NCBI GenBank assembly: GCA_023416175.1 | Contig: JAEZIE010000138.1 | Location: forward strand, 1-5,880 | DNA from: Bacillota bacterium | GTDB taxonomy: Bacteria; Bacillota; Clostridia; Christensenellales; CAG-138 | Direction: 5' to 3' | DNA length: 5,880 bases | Shown: positions 1 to 5,575 of the stretch, piece by piece | How positions within the stretch are numbered: the first letter of the stretch is position 1 | How the letters are laid out: every line of letters starts with the position of its first letter | Position numbers and translations under genes: made by a program | Notes under the pieces: model-generated | What the model was told of the DNA's origin: nothing | The model's database searches: none | What the model saw: only the letters and a program-made list of their open reading frames with translations

Positions 1-1734
1 GTAGGCATAGCGTATGGCCGGGGCCTCCGCCGGGGCGTGTGCGGGGGCCTGCGAAGGCGCGGTTTCTCCTTTCAGGCGTACCCGGGAAATCAGTTCTTTG
101 AGCATGAGCGCCTGCCCGGAAAGCTCCTCGCTTGCCGCCGCGCTTTCTTCAGCTGTGGCGGAGTTGTTCTGCACAACGCTTGAGATTTGCTCTATCCCAA
201 TTGTCGTCTGCATGACGGCGGTCGCCTGCAAGTTGGAGGCCTGGGCAATATCGCCGACGAGCCTTGTGACATTTTCCACCCTTTCAACAATCGCGTTTAA
301 GGATTGTTCGGTTGCCGCCACCATGTTTGTGCCGTTGCCGATGGCGCGTATGGCGTTTTCTATCAACGCGGTCGTATTCTTTGCCGCCTCCGCGCTCTTT
401 GCGGCGAGGTTTCGGACCTCCTCTGCCACCACAGCAAAACCTTTGCCGGCCATACCGGCGCGCGCGGCTTCCACAGCCGCGTTTAGGGCTAGAATATTGG
501 TCTGGAATGCGATGTCGTCTATTGTCTTGATAATTTTGTTGATCTGGTTGGAGGTTTCGGATATATTTCCCATGGCTGCGACCAGATGCTCCATCTGGTT
601 TTGGCCGTTTTCGATTTCGCGCGTGGTTTCCGCGACCATATGGTTGGCGTGCTGCGCGTTGGCGGCGTTGCCCTTGATCTGCTCGGAGATTTCGTTGATT
701 GTAGCGGAGAGCTCTTCAACCGAGCTTGCCTGTTCCGTAGCGCCCTGGGCTAATGCCTGCGCGCCGCTTGCCACCTGGTTGGAGCCGCTTGCCACCTGCT
801 CGGATGATTGATGAATGCCCAGGAACATCGCGTTGAGTGACGTTAAAATCGTCTCCATGGAGGTCTTGATGGGCGCGAAATCCTTCTGGTATTCCATCGT
901 CACGCTTGCGGTAAGATCCCCGTCCGCCATATGTCCGAGTACTTCCGAAATATTGCTGATGTATGCGCGCAGGTTTGCTATCAGTATACGGGCGCTGTCG
1001 GCCAAAGAACCAAGTTCATCTTTAGATTGATATGTTACCGTTACGTCCAGCTCGCCTTCCGAAAGCCGCTTTGTCGCCAGTTCGATCTCGCGCAAAGGCC
1101 TTGTAATGCTTCGGGTGATGTATATGCTCAGCAGCACGGCTATTATAAATGTAACACCAGTGATCCCGGCGACAAGTATGGCTGCCGTGGTTTGCGCCGC
1201 CTTGGCGTCATTGTAGAATGTGTCGGCACGCTCTGCATCATTCAGATACACTTGCTCAATGGTATCCCGCAGGGATTGCGCCTTGGGGGCATATTCCTGC
1301 CGGTACAAGGCCAACGCTTCGTTTCCCTGGCGGGCAAGTATGAGCTCCACAATTTTGCCGCGCACTCCGGCGGCTAAGGTCGCTTCATCATTGAATTGCT
1401 GGATCAAATCCTCATTGCCAATCAGCGCTTCAGAAAGGGTCTTTCTTACGCTGGTAAGTTCGGTTACAGAAGTATTGACAGCATCGAGATAGAGCTGCGC
1501 TTCTGCTTTGTTCCCGGCAATGCAGGCGTTGATGAGGTTTTTTTCGATCTCATGCAGTAGGCGGCGAATGCTCATCGTCTGGAGTGAGGATACATAAGAA
1601 TTGTCATGAAACGTAGTGAATTCATTGGACACTTGTCCAAGGTTGAGCATTCCGATCATGACTGCGCCAACAAAGAGTGCAATAATGACAACAAATGCCA
1701 GGGTGAGCTTCTTGGAGATTGACAGGTTTTTCAT
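1..1734 (-). CDS. Methyl-accepting chemotaxis protein (transmembrane chemoreceptor), C-terminus cut by window edge
   Basis: This membrane chemoreceptor should sense a ligand outside the cell and control the CheA kinase through CheW. The 578 visible codons are open to base 1. Residues 1-10 are basic, TM1 is about 11-30, and an alpha-helical periplasmic-type sensor of the four-helix-bundle kind spans about 31-183. TM2 is about 184-207 and a HAMP domain follows (about 208-258, with the conserved Pro at 213). A second HAMP-like stretch (about 259-303, with MADGDL) leads into the MCP signalling domain. Its hairpin tip lies near residues 406-445, with DIAFQTNILALNAAVEAARAG and then GKGFAVVAEEVRNLA; the conserved Glu422 and Arg425 are present. 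The tail (about 557-573) is an Ala-Pro-rich linker; the stop codon lies outside the window. The start is ATG at 1734-1732, with GAGGA six bases upstream. No cache or PAS domain is visible, so the ligand cannot be predicted. The family call is near certain. Confidence 0.96.
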   Translation of the reverse strand, partial: MKNLSISKKLTLAFVVIIALFVGAVMIGMLNLGQVSNEFTTFHDNSYVSSLQTMSIRRLLHEIEKNLINACIAGNKAEAQLYLDAVNTSVTELTSVRKTLSEALIGNEDLIQQFNDEATLAAGVRGKIVELILARQGNEALALYRQEYAPKAQSLRDTIEQVYLNDAERADTFYNDAKAAQTTAAILVAGITGVTFIIAVLLSIYITRSITRPLREIELATKRLSEGELDVTVTYQSKDELGSLADSARILIANLRAYISNISEVLGHMADGDLTASVTMEYQKDFAPIKTSMETILTSLNAMFLGIHQSSEQVASGSNQVASGAQALAQGATEQASSVEELSATINEISEQIKGNAANAQHANHMVAETTREIENGQNQMEHLVAAMGNISETSNQINKIIKTIDDIAFQTNILALNAAVEAARAGMAGKGFAVVAEEVRNLAAKSAEAAKNTTALIENAIRAIGNGTNMVAATEQSLNAIVERVENVTRLVGDIAQASNLQATAVMQTTIGIEQISSVVQNNSATAEESAAASEELSGQALMLKELISRVRLKGETAPSQAPAHAPAEAPAIRYAY

Positions 1735-1740
1735 ACTTTT

Positions 1741-1745
1741 TCCTC
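1741..1745 (-). promoter_or_regulatory. Ribosome binding site of the chemoreceptor gene
   Basis: On the minus strand GAGGA sits six bases before the ATG at 1734-1732. It fixes the chemoreceptor start, which is followed at once by a basic N-terminus and TM1. Confidence 0.75.
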
Positions 1746-1762
1746 ATTTCGTAGCAAATAAG

Positions 1763-1789
1763 TCATCCGGCTGCATAGGCTTCCGGTGA
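1763..1789. other. Imperfect hairpin in the chemoreceptor leader
   Basis: TCA and CCGG on one side pair with CCGG and TGA on the other, giving a seven-base-pair stem with one bulged base and a loop of about 12 bases. On the plus strand it is followed by six T residues (1791-1796), so it could end transcription running antisense into the leader. In the sense direction it lies about 30 bases before the start codon and is preceded by an A-run. No known riboswitch core was recognised around it. The structure is visible; any function is inference. Confidence 0.3.
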
Positions 1790-1846
1790 ATTTTTTAACT
1801 GCCTGTTTTCGTTATTCGGGAAGATGGAAAAATTGCGCTGTTTTGT

Positions 1847-1876
1847 ATTTCGGCACGTTTCGCCAACTTCAAACAA
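1847..1876 (-). promoter_or_regulatory. Weak promoter candidate for the chemoreceptor gene
   Basis: Minus strand. GCCGAAAT (1854-1847) resembles the -10 element of the motility sigma factor (sigma-D/sigma-28, GCCGATAA or CCGATAT), which often drives chemoreceptor genes. The upstream TGAAGTT only partly matches the TAAAGTTT -35 and is about two bases too close. The same stretch also reads as a poor sigma-A site (TTGAAG, 17 bases, AATACA). Neither match is strong. It would give a leader of about 110 bases. Confidence 0.25.
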
Positions 1877-1957
1877 GAAGTGCTACTTTTCTCGTTAGTT
1901 TTTTTATTCACGATAATGAAAATTCGGAAACAGTTCGCGGGGGTTACCGCAACCAAT

Positions 1958-1978
1958 AAAAAAACGGCCCTGAGGCCG
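1958..1978 (-). terminator. Rho-independent terminator of the amidase gene
   Basis: On the minus strand CGGCC, loop TCAG, GGCCG forms a five-base-pair GC stem followed directly by seven T residues. It begins 23 bases beyond the amidase stop codon and separates the amidase from the chemoreceptor gene, so the two are probably transcribed independently. Confidence 0.85.
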
Positions 1979-2001
1979 AAATGGATTTGTGAGTGGATAC
2001 T

Positions 2002-3006
2002 TTATGAAAAATAAGCCGTAAGCGCCTCAAACATGCCTTTTGCGCATGCATCCTGATAATAGGCGCGGTTAAGACGGACGTCTTCTGTGGGGTTCGTTAG
2101 GTACCCAAGCTCCACTGTTACCACAGGCCGTTCGGACCAATTGAACCCAGTCTGATCGGATTTCAATAAAACGGACAATTCCTTAGCGCCCGTTGTCTTA
2201 CTTACATTCTGCAGCATCAGCTTGGCCAGGCGGCGGCTGCTCTCTGCAATCGGAGGAGAGCTGGTTGCAGAAGGAGAGAGCACATTTATACCATTTGTGG
2301 AGGCATTGCTGCTGCTGTCGCAGTGTACGCGTACCCAACAATCCACTCCGGCTTTGTTCATGGCCTGGGCCCGTTCGATGTTGGAGAGTGCTACGTCGTT
2401 TTCCGTACGAAGCATATATACGATTGCGCCCGCCTCCTCCAAAAGAGTCTGGAGTTTTTTGGAAATGATAAGCGTCGTCTCATATTCTGGTATTTTCGTT
2501 TTTGCGCCAACGCCGCCTGCGCTCATGCGCTGCTTCATGCGGGAAGAACCGGGCGCTATGGGTTCCAGTGCCGTATCGGCGTTTAACTGATGGCCCGGAT
2601 CAATACCGATTTTCTTTCCTGATAGAGGGGAAAGCGCATCGGCGCTCTTTGTATCCTGAACAGAAGAAGGGGTGGCAGGCGCTGCTGCCGTGGCTAAGCC
2701 GCCATATGCCTTGTTGAATGCCCGGATGGTCAGCGGGCCGCAGATCCCGTCCGCTACAAGGCCTAATCGGGTTTGCAGACGCCTTACGGCAAGCGCTGTT
2801 TGTACGCCGTAAACGCCGTCGGCCTCAAAGGAGTAAAGCCCTAACTCAATCAGGTTTTTTTGCAGGATTGTTACGTTTTCGCCGGAAGAGCCAAGCTGCA
2901 TGCTGGCGGAGGGAAGAGGGGAAACCGCAAAAGCGGTGCCGCAAAGAGAAAACGTCAGCAGCAACGCTAATAGGGTATATATGGTCTTTTTCATGCGCAC
3001 GCGCAT
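2002..3006 (-). CDS. Secreted N-acetylmuramoyl-L-alanine amidase (Amidase_3) with N-terminal peptidoglycan-binding domain
   Basis: This exported zinc hydrolase should cut the bond between N-acetylmuramic acid and the stem peptide in peptidoglycan. The protein has 334 residues. Residues 1-27 are a signal peptide (basic start, LLALLLTFSLCG, then AFA with cleavage before Val28). A PG_binding_1 domain covers about 36-97 (DGVYG and ADGICGPLT repeats). An Ala/Pro/Ser linker covers about 103-127 and Amidase_3 about 128-333. Likely zinc ligands are His139 (DPGHQ), Glu174 (PEYETTL) and His228 (RVHCD); the catalytic Glu is Glu299 (VELGYLTN). The segment with EPIAPGSS between the first two ligands matches a form I associate with clostridial enzymes. 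The start at 3006 is supported by AAGGAGG seven bases upstream; a second Met at residue 5 is less well placed. A terminator follows the stop. Whether it acts in growth, division or sporulation cannot be told. Confidence 0.95.
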   Translation of the reverse strand: MRVRMKKTIYTLLALLLTFSLCGTAFAVSPLPSASMQLGSSGENVTILQKNLIELGLYSFEADGVYGVQTALAVRRLQTRLGLVADGICGPLTIRAFNKAYGGLATAAAPATPSSVQDTKSADALSPLSGKKIGIDPGHQLNADTALEPIAPGSSRMKQRMSAGGVGAKTKIPEYETTLIISKKLQTLLEEAGAIVYMLRTENDVALSNIERAQAMNKAGVDCWVRVHCDSSSNASTNGINVLSPSATSSPPIAESSRRLAKLMLQNVSKTTGAKELSVLLKSDQTGFNWSERPVVTVELGYLTNPTEDVRLNRAYYQDACAKGMFEALTAYFS

Positions 3007-3013
3007 GGAACTG

Positions 3014-3020
3014 CCTCCTT
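3014..3020 (-). promoter_or_regulatory. Ribosome binding site that fixes the amidase start
   Basis: A full AAGGAGG on the minus strand lies seven bases before the ATG at 3006-3004. This spacing favours that start over the ATG four codons downstream. Confidence 0.9.
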
Positions 3021-3109
3021 ACATATTGGGCTGTTCCGCAGGACTTTATTTAGCGGTTCCCGTAGTTAATGCGTTTTACACTGCTTTTTCATGCAAGTTA
3101 TTCAATTGC

Positions 3110-3129
3110 GTCCGTGGACCATCATGATG
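3110..3129. repeat. Two adjacent short palindromes, possible operator
   Basis: GTCCGTGGAC (3110-3119, four-base arms around GT) is followed immediately by CATCATGATG (3120-3129, a perfect ten-base palindrome). They lie about 100 bases upstream of the amidase start, next to the TATACT -10 candidate at 3136-3131. A transcription factor site is possible, but short palindromes also occur by chance. Confidence 0.25.
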
Positions 3130-3400
3130 AAGTATATGGAAGCGCATCAAAATGGAGGATCGACTACAAACGCCTTAATTCGTATTTTAGCACCCTACAT
3201 TGCCGTTTAAAAGGAGAAAACCTTTAACAATATGTGAATTACACACCCTGTACGGCCAGATAAAAGCAAAATGCGGATACTAGCTGTGATGAAATTGTTC
3301 CAAAATCAACTTGTAACCCAGGAAGAGGGCAGTACCCACCAAAGATTGGGCTGTTGGGAAATCATGCACTGGAACATGGATAGCGTGAAGATCAAAAAAC

Positions 3401-3444
3401 AAGAAATCGTTCATACAAGCAATATACTGCCTGGACGATTTTTT
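3401..3444. terminator. Long terminator-like hairpin, possibly bidirectional
   Basis: Bases 3401-3412 pair with 3433-3444 over 12 base pairs (two G-T wobbles), around a 20-base loop that can form a small inner GCA/TGC stem. On the plus strand the right arm ends in six T residues. On the minus strand it is followed by TTTCTTGTTTTTTG. No annotated gene ends here on the plus strand. It may insulate the aminotransferase promoter just downstream or end an unannotated short transcript. The outer half of the stem is A-T, which weakens the call. Confidence 0.45.
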
Positions 3445-3467
3445 ATACATATGCCTGCGTATTCGCA

Positions 3468-3497
3468 TTGACGGCGGGGGGATAACGTGGGTATAAT
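3468..3497 (+). promoter_or_regulatory. Sigma-A-type promoter of the aminotransferase gene
   Basis: TTGACG (3468-3473, five of six to consensus), an 18-base spacer, then a perfect TATAAT (3492-3497). Transcription would start near 3504, leaving a leader of about 68 bases. That leader holds one small hairpin (CGCG-TTT-CGCG, 3515-3525) and no recognised riboswitch. This is the best promoter match in the window. Confidence 0.8.
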
Positions 3498-3571
3498 AAA
3501 CGGTAATTACGTTTCGCGTTTCGCGCTAGCTTGTATTTTCATAAGTTGGGCCTGCGCATCAAGGAGGATGT

Positions 3572-4744
3572 ATGGAAACCCAATCCCTCGTAGCGAAGGT
3601 TGTTACGGAGATCCCGCCCTCGGGTATTCGCAAATATTTTGATTTTCTGGATGACAGCTGCATCAGTCTGGGCGTTGGCGAGCCGGATTTCGCTACCCCC
3701 GAAGGTATCCGCAAGGAAGCGATCAAACGCCTATCCACAGGGAGAATTCCGTATTCTTCCAACGCTGGCATGCCGGAACTCAGGGAACTGATTCTTCGCT
3801 ATTTGGACGAGCGGTTTCAAATAAGCGGATATTCCCTGCCGGAGACGCTCATTACTGTCGGCGGCAGCCAGGCGATCGACCTTGCGCTGCGTGCGGTCAT
3901 CAACCCCGGGGATGAGGTTATCGTGCCCGAGCCTTACTACGTTTCCTATCTGCCTATCGTCAAACTAACGGGCGGCATCCCCGTACCCATCGCTATGAAC
4001 CATGATAACCGCTTCAAGATCACGCCGCAGGCGCTGCGCAAGGCGCTTTCCGATAAGACCAAGGCCATGATTATGCCCTATCCCAACAATCCCACGGGCG
4101 GCATTATGGAGCGCGAGGATCTTTTGGCCATCGCGGACGTATTGAAGGATACGGAAGTAATCGTCATTACGGATGAGATTTACGCGGAGCTAACCTACAA
4201 CGGCAAGCGGCACGTTTCCTTTGCTTCCATGCCGGGCATGAGGGATAGGACCATTATATTGAGTGGCTTCTCCAAGGCGTTTTCCATGACAGGATGGCGG
4301 CTTGGCTATGCCGTGGGCCCACAACCCCTTCTCGCCGCCATGACCAAGATCCACCAGATCACCATGCTGTGCGCGCCCACGCCTGCACAGATTGCAGGCA
4401 TCGTCGCGTTGGAGCGCGGCTTCCAGTATGATTGGGAGGATACGATGTCCATGATCCGCGAGTATGACCGCCGCAGGCGGTATCTTGTGGATGCGTTTAA
4501 CGACCTTGGCATGACCTGCGACGAGCCGGAGGGCGCGTTCTACGTGTTCCCATCCATTCGTTCTACGGGGCTTTCTTCCGAAGAGTTCAGCGACAGGCTG
4601 ATGGCGGAGCAGAAGGTCGTGGCTGTCCCCGGCACCGCATTTGGCGAGGCTGGCGAGGGCCATGTGCGCTGCTGCTATGCGACGGACCTTGAAAAAATCA
4701 AAGTGGCCGTAGACCGGATTTCCGCATTCCTCAAATCGCTGTAA
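3572..4744 (+). CDS. Class I/II PLP-dependent aminotransferase (aspartate/aromatic aminotransferase-like)
   Basis: This cytoplasmic enzyme should move an amino group between an amino acid and a 2-oxo acid using pyridoxal phosphate. Its 390 residues match the usual family length, so it looks complete. Key sites are visible: substrate-side loop LGVGEPDF (33-40), the YSSNAG region (61-66), Asn173 in NNPTGG, Asp201 and Tyr204 in DEIYAELTY, the PLP lysine Lys235 in SGFSKAFSMTGWR, the phosphate-binding Arg243, and the carboxylate-binding Arg366 in HVRCCYA. Overall it resembles the PatA/YugH-like branch of fold type I enzymes. The amino acid substrate (aspartate, alanine, aromatic or other) cannot be settled from sequence. 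The start is ATG at 3572 with AAGGAGG (3561-3567) four bases upstream, slightly close but strong. It has its own promoter at 3468-3497 and a strong terminator just after it, so it is probably a single-gene unit. Confidence 0.95.
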   Translation: METQSLVAKVVTEIPPSGIRKYFDFLDDSCISLGVGEPDFATPEGIRKEAIKRLSTGRIPYSSNAGMPELRELILRYLDERFQISGYSLPETLITVGGSQAIDLALRAVINPGDEVIVPEPYYVSYLPIVKLTGGIPVPIAMNHDNRFKITPQALRKALSDKTKAMIMPYPNNPTGGIMEREDLLAIADVLKDTEVIVITDEIYAELTYNGKRHVSFASMPGMRDRTIILSGFSKAFSMTGWRLGYAVGPQPLLAAMTKIHQITMLCAPTPAQIAGIVALERGFQYDWEDTMSMIREYDRRRRYLVDAFNDLGMTCDEPEGAFYVFPSIRSTGLSSEEFSDRLMAEQKVVAVPGTAFGEAGEGHVRCCYATDLEKIKVAVDRISAFLKSL

Positions 4745-4771
4745 CGCGCAAGGGAGTATAATTGAATATTT

Positions 4772-4802
4772 AAAATCCGGTTGCTTTGCGGCCGGATTTT
4801 TT
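4772..4802 (+). terminator. Strong rho-independent terminator after the aminotransferase gene
   Basis: Bases 4772-4784 pair with 4788-4800 over 13 base pairs (two T-G wobbles) around a TTT loop. The core is CCGGTTGC with GCGGCCGG. The flanking A-run pairs with the T-run, which continues to 4802. It begins 27 bases after the aminotransferase stop and should separate that gene from the next. Confidence 0.92.
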
Positions 4803-4809
4803 ATATAAA
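4781..4809 (+). promoter_or_regulatory. Promoter candidate for the PfpI-like gene, embedded in the upstream terminator
   Basis: TTGCTT (4781-4786), exactly 17 bases, then TATAAA (4804-4809). The -35 half lies in the terminator stem and loop, and the -10 directly follows its T-run. The -10 is five of six to consensus; the -35 is only three of six. Transcription would start near 4816, leaving a leader of about 22 bases that contains the ribosome binding site. Confidence 0.45.
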
Positions 4810-4824
4810 GAATGAAAGGCAGAT

Positions 4825-4830
4825 GGGAGG
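4825..4830 (+). promoter_or_regulatory. Ribosome binding site that fixes the PfpI-like start
   Basis: GGGAGG lies seven bases before the ATG at 4838. It decides the start, because the open frame extends upstream to a TTG at 4781 that lies inside the terminator hairpin. Confidence 0.85.
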
Positions 4831-4837
4831 GCGTTTT

Positions 4838-5437
4838 ATGGATATGGATCGGACATACAGGGTGGGGATACTACTCTTTGATGAAGCGGAGGTTCTGGAT
4901 TTCGCGGGCCCGTTTGAGGCATTTTCCATTACGAAGCTTGCGGATGGCAGGCGGCCCTTTTCGGTATACACCATAGCGGAGCATGATTGGCTCATCAAAG
5001 CAAGAAACGGCCTGCTGGTGCAGCCCAATTATACGTTTTTGGATACGCCTGAACTGGATGTGTTCATCATCCCCGGCGGCTACGGTGCGAAAAAGATTGA
5101 GATCCACAATGAGAAGCTAATCCGCTTCATTCAGGAGACCGCGGCGAGAACACCGCTGACGGCTTCCGTATGTACGGGCGCGTTTTTGCTGGCTCAAGCC
5201 GGGCTATTAAATGGAAAAACGGCGACCACTCATTGGTTGGATACGGAAGAACTTCAGCATCAGTTCCCGGATGTGCATGTCGTGACTGGCGTCCGATTTG
5301 TGGATCAAGGGAGCATTATGACCTCCGGAGGCGTATCCTCCGGCATTCACATGTCCTTGCACATTGTCAGGAAGCTTCTTGGGGAGGACGTGGCCAAGTC
5401 TGCCGCCCGCAGGATGGAATATGACATCGTCTTTTAG
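4838..5437 (+). CDS. DJ-1/PfpI superfamily protein, isonitrile hydratase-like (GATase1 fold)
   Basis: This 199-residue cytoplasmic protein has the class I glutamine amidotransferase-like fold of the DJ-1/PfpI group. It looks closest to the subgroup holding isonitrile hydratase and the N-terminal domains of some AraC-type regulators. Visible marks are VGILLFDEAEVLDFAGPFE (9-27, with the conserved acidic Asp21), IIPGGYG (77-83), the nucleophile elbow SVCTGAFLLA (Cys112 then Thr113), THW (131-133) and SGGVSSGIH (163-171). No helix-turn-helix domain follows, so it is a stand-alone enzyme-type protein, not a regulator fusion. The common AGID signature near the end reads SGIH, with His171 in place of Asp. 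The likely activity is hydrolase or hydratase chemistry through Cys112, but the substrate is unknown and many family members are misnamed as proteases. The gene sits between the 4772-4802 terminator and the U32 leader. Confidence 0.9.
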   Translation: MDMDRTYRVGILLFDEAEVLDFAGPFEAFSITKLADGRRPFSVYTIAEHDWLIKARNGLLVQPNYTFLDTPELDVFIIPGGYGAKKIEIHNEKLIRFIQETAARTPLTASVCTGAFLLAQAGLLNGKTATTHWLDTEELQHQFPDVHVVTGVRFVDQGSIMTSGGVSSGIHMSLHIVRKLLGEDVAKSAARRMEYDIVF

Positions 5438-5502
5438 CATAAACACGCTATTCGGGGCTCTGTGCCTGAAACAAAACAGCATGCAGCCTGTGAAAAATGT
5501 GT

Positions 5503-5508
5503 TATACT
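5503..5508 (+). promoter_or_regulatory. Candidate -10 element upstream of the U32 gene
   Basis: TATACT matches the sigma-A -10 consensus at five of six positions. The -35 position (about 5480-5485, CATGCA) is poor, so an activator or another start may be involved. Transcription from here would begin near 5515, just at the base of the strong hairpin at 5518-5548. Confidence 0.45.
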
Positions 5509-5517
5509 GGTAAATGA

Positions 5518-5548
5518 GGCGGGTCAGGCCATGCGGCCTCGACCCGCC
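5518..5548 (+). promoter_or_regulatory. Very stable leader hairpin before the U32 gene (attenuator, mRNA stabiliser or terminator)
   Basis: GGCGGGTC (5518-5525) pairs with GACCCGCC (5541-5548). Inside it AGGCC pairs with GGCCT around an ATGC loop, with a single bulged C at 5540, giving 13 base pairs that are nearly all GC. Only GTTTTCC follows, so the T-run is short for an efficient terminator. It ends 15 bases before the AAGGAGG of the U32 gene. It could also be the only terminator for the PfpI-like gene, after which I see no other. Structure is certain; role is inference. Confidence 0.6.
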
Positions 5549-5575
5549 GTTTTCCAAAAGGTTAAGGAGGCGCAT

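Larger units (their letters stand above)
3021..3467. other. Gene-poor divergent intergenic region
   Basis: Between the amidase ribosome binding site and the aminotransferase promoter I find no convincing gene. Two overlapping open frames on opposite strands (3271-3471 plus and 3280-3468 minus) lack ribosome binding sites and resemble no family I know. The DNA is visibly more AT-rich than the flanking genes, especially 3381-3450. It holds adjacent small palindromes (3110-3129), an imperfect AAAGG/CCTTT hairpin near 3206-3226 and a long terminator-like hairpin (3401-3444). No clear minus-strand promoter for the amidase was found. A TATACT at 3136-3131 is the best -10 candidate but has no good -35. 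No T-box, SAM, c-di-GMP or other riboswitch core was recognised. Confidence 0.6.

Noticed and set aside
14..811. 265-codon open frame on the plus strand opposite the chemoreceptor gene
   Set aside because: It is fully antisense to a clear chemoreceptor signalling domain, is low-complexity in Ala/Ser/Cys, and has no ribosome binding site. It is a shadow of the codon pattern of the real gene.
931..1377. 148-codon plus-strand open frame
   Set aside because: It lies opposite the HAMP and sensor region of the chemoreceptor, has no recognisable family and no ribosome binding site.
1763..1810. Possible c-di-GMP (GEMM-I) riboswitch before the chemoreceptor gene
   Set aside because: A GCAGCCGG stretch resembles the end of that class, and such riboswitches can precede chemoreceptor genes. 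The required GGCAAACC and GACGCAAAGC-type core is absent.
2222..2590. 122-codon plus-strand open frame
   Set aside because: It is antisense to the catalytic domain of the amidase, whose motifs are intact.
3310..3357. Possible T-box or other riboswitch upstream of the aminotransferase
   Set aside because: GGGCAGTACCC and TGGG repeats caught the eye. The T-box GGGTGG-ACCGCG signature is missing, and this stretch lies upstream of the promoter at 3468, so it would not be in the leader.
3280..3468. 62-codon minus-strand open frame in the intergenic region
   Set aside because: No ribosome binding site upstream of its ATG, no recognised family, and almost complete overlap with the plus-strand frame.
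3271..3471. 66-codon plus-strand open frame in the intergenic region
   Set aside because: No ribosome binding site, no recognised family, it runs through the 3401-3444 hairpin and overlaps a similar open frame on the other strand. A real small gene cannot be excluded but is unsupported.
4190..4663. 157-codon minus-strand open frame
   Set aside because: It is antisense to the PLP-lysine region of the aminotransferase, with no translation signals and no family resemblance.
4757..4762. Perfect TATAAT just before the aminotransferase terminator
   Set aside because: There is no -35 at the right distance, and a transcript from it would run straight into the terminator.
4781..4837. TTG start at 4781 extending the PfpI-like protein by 19 residues
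   Set aside because: The extension begins inside the terminator hairpin, lacks a ribosome binding site and adds residues not typical of the family. The ATG at 4838 has GGGAGG at good spacing.
5207..5575. 122-codon minus-strand open frame
   Set aside because: It is antisense to the PfpI-like gene and the U32 leader hairpin, with no recognisable product.
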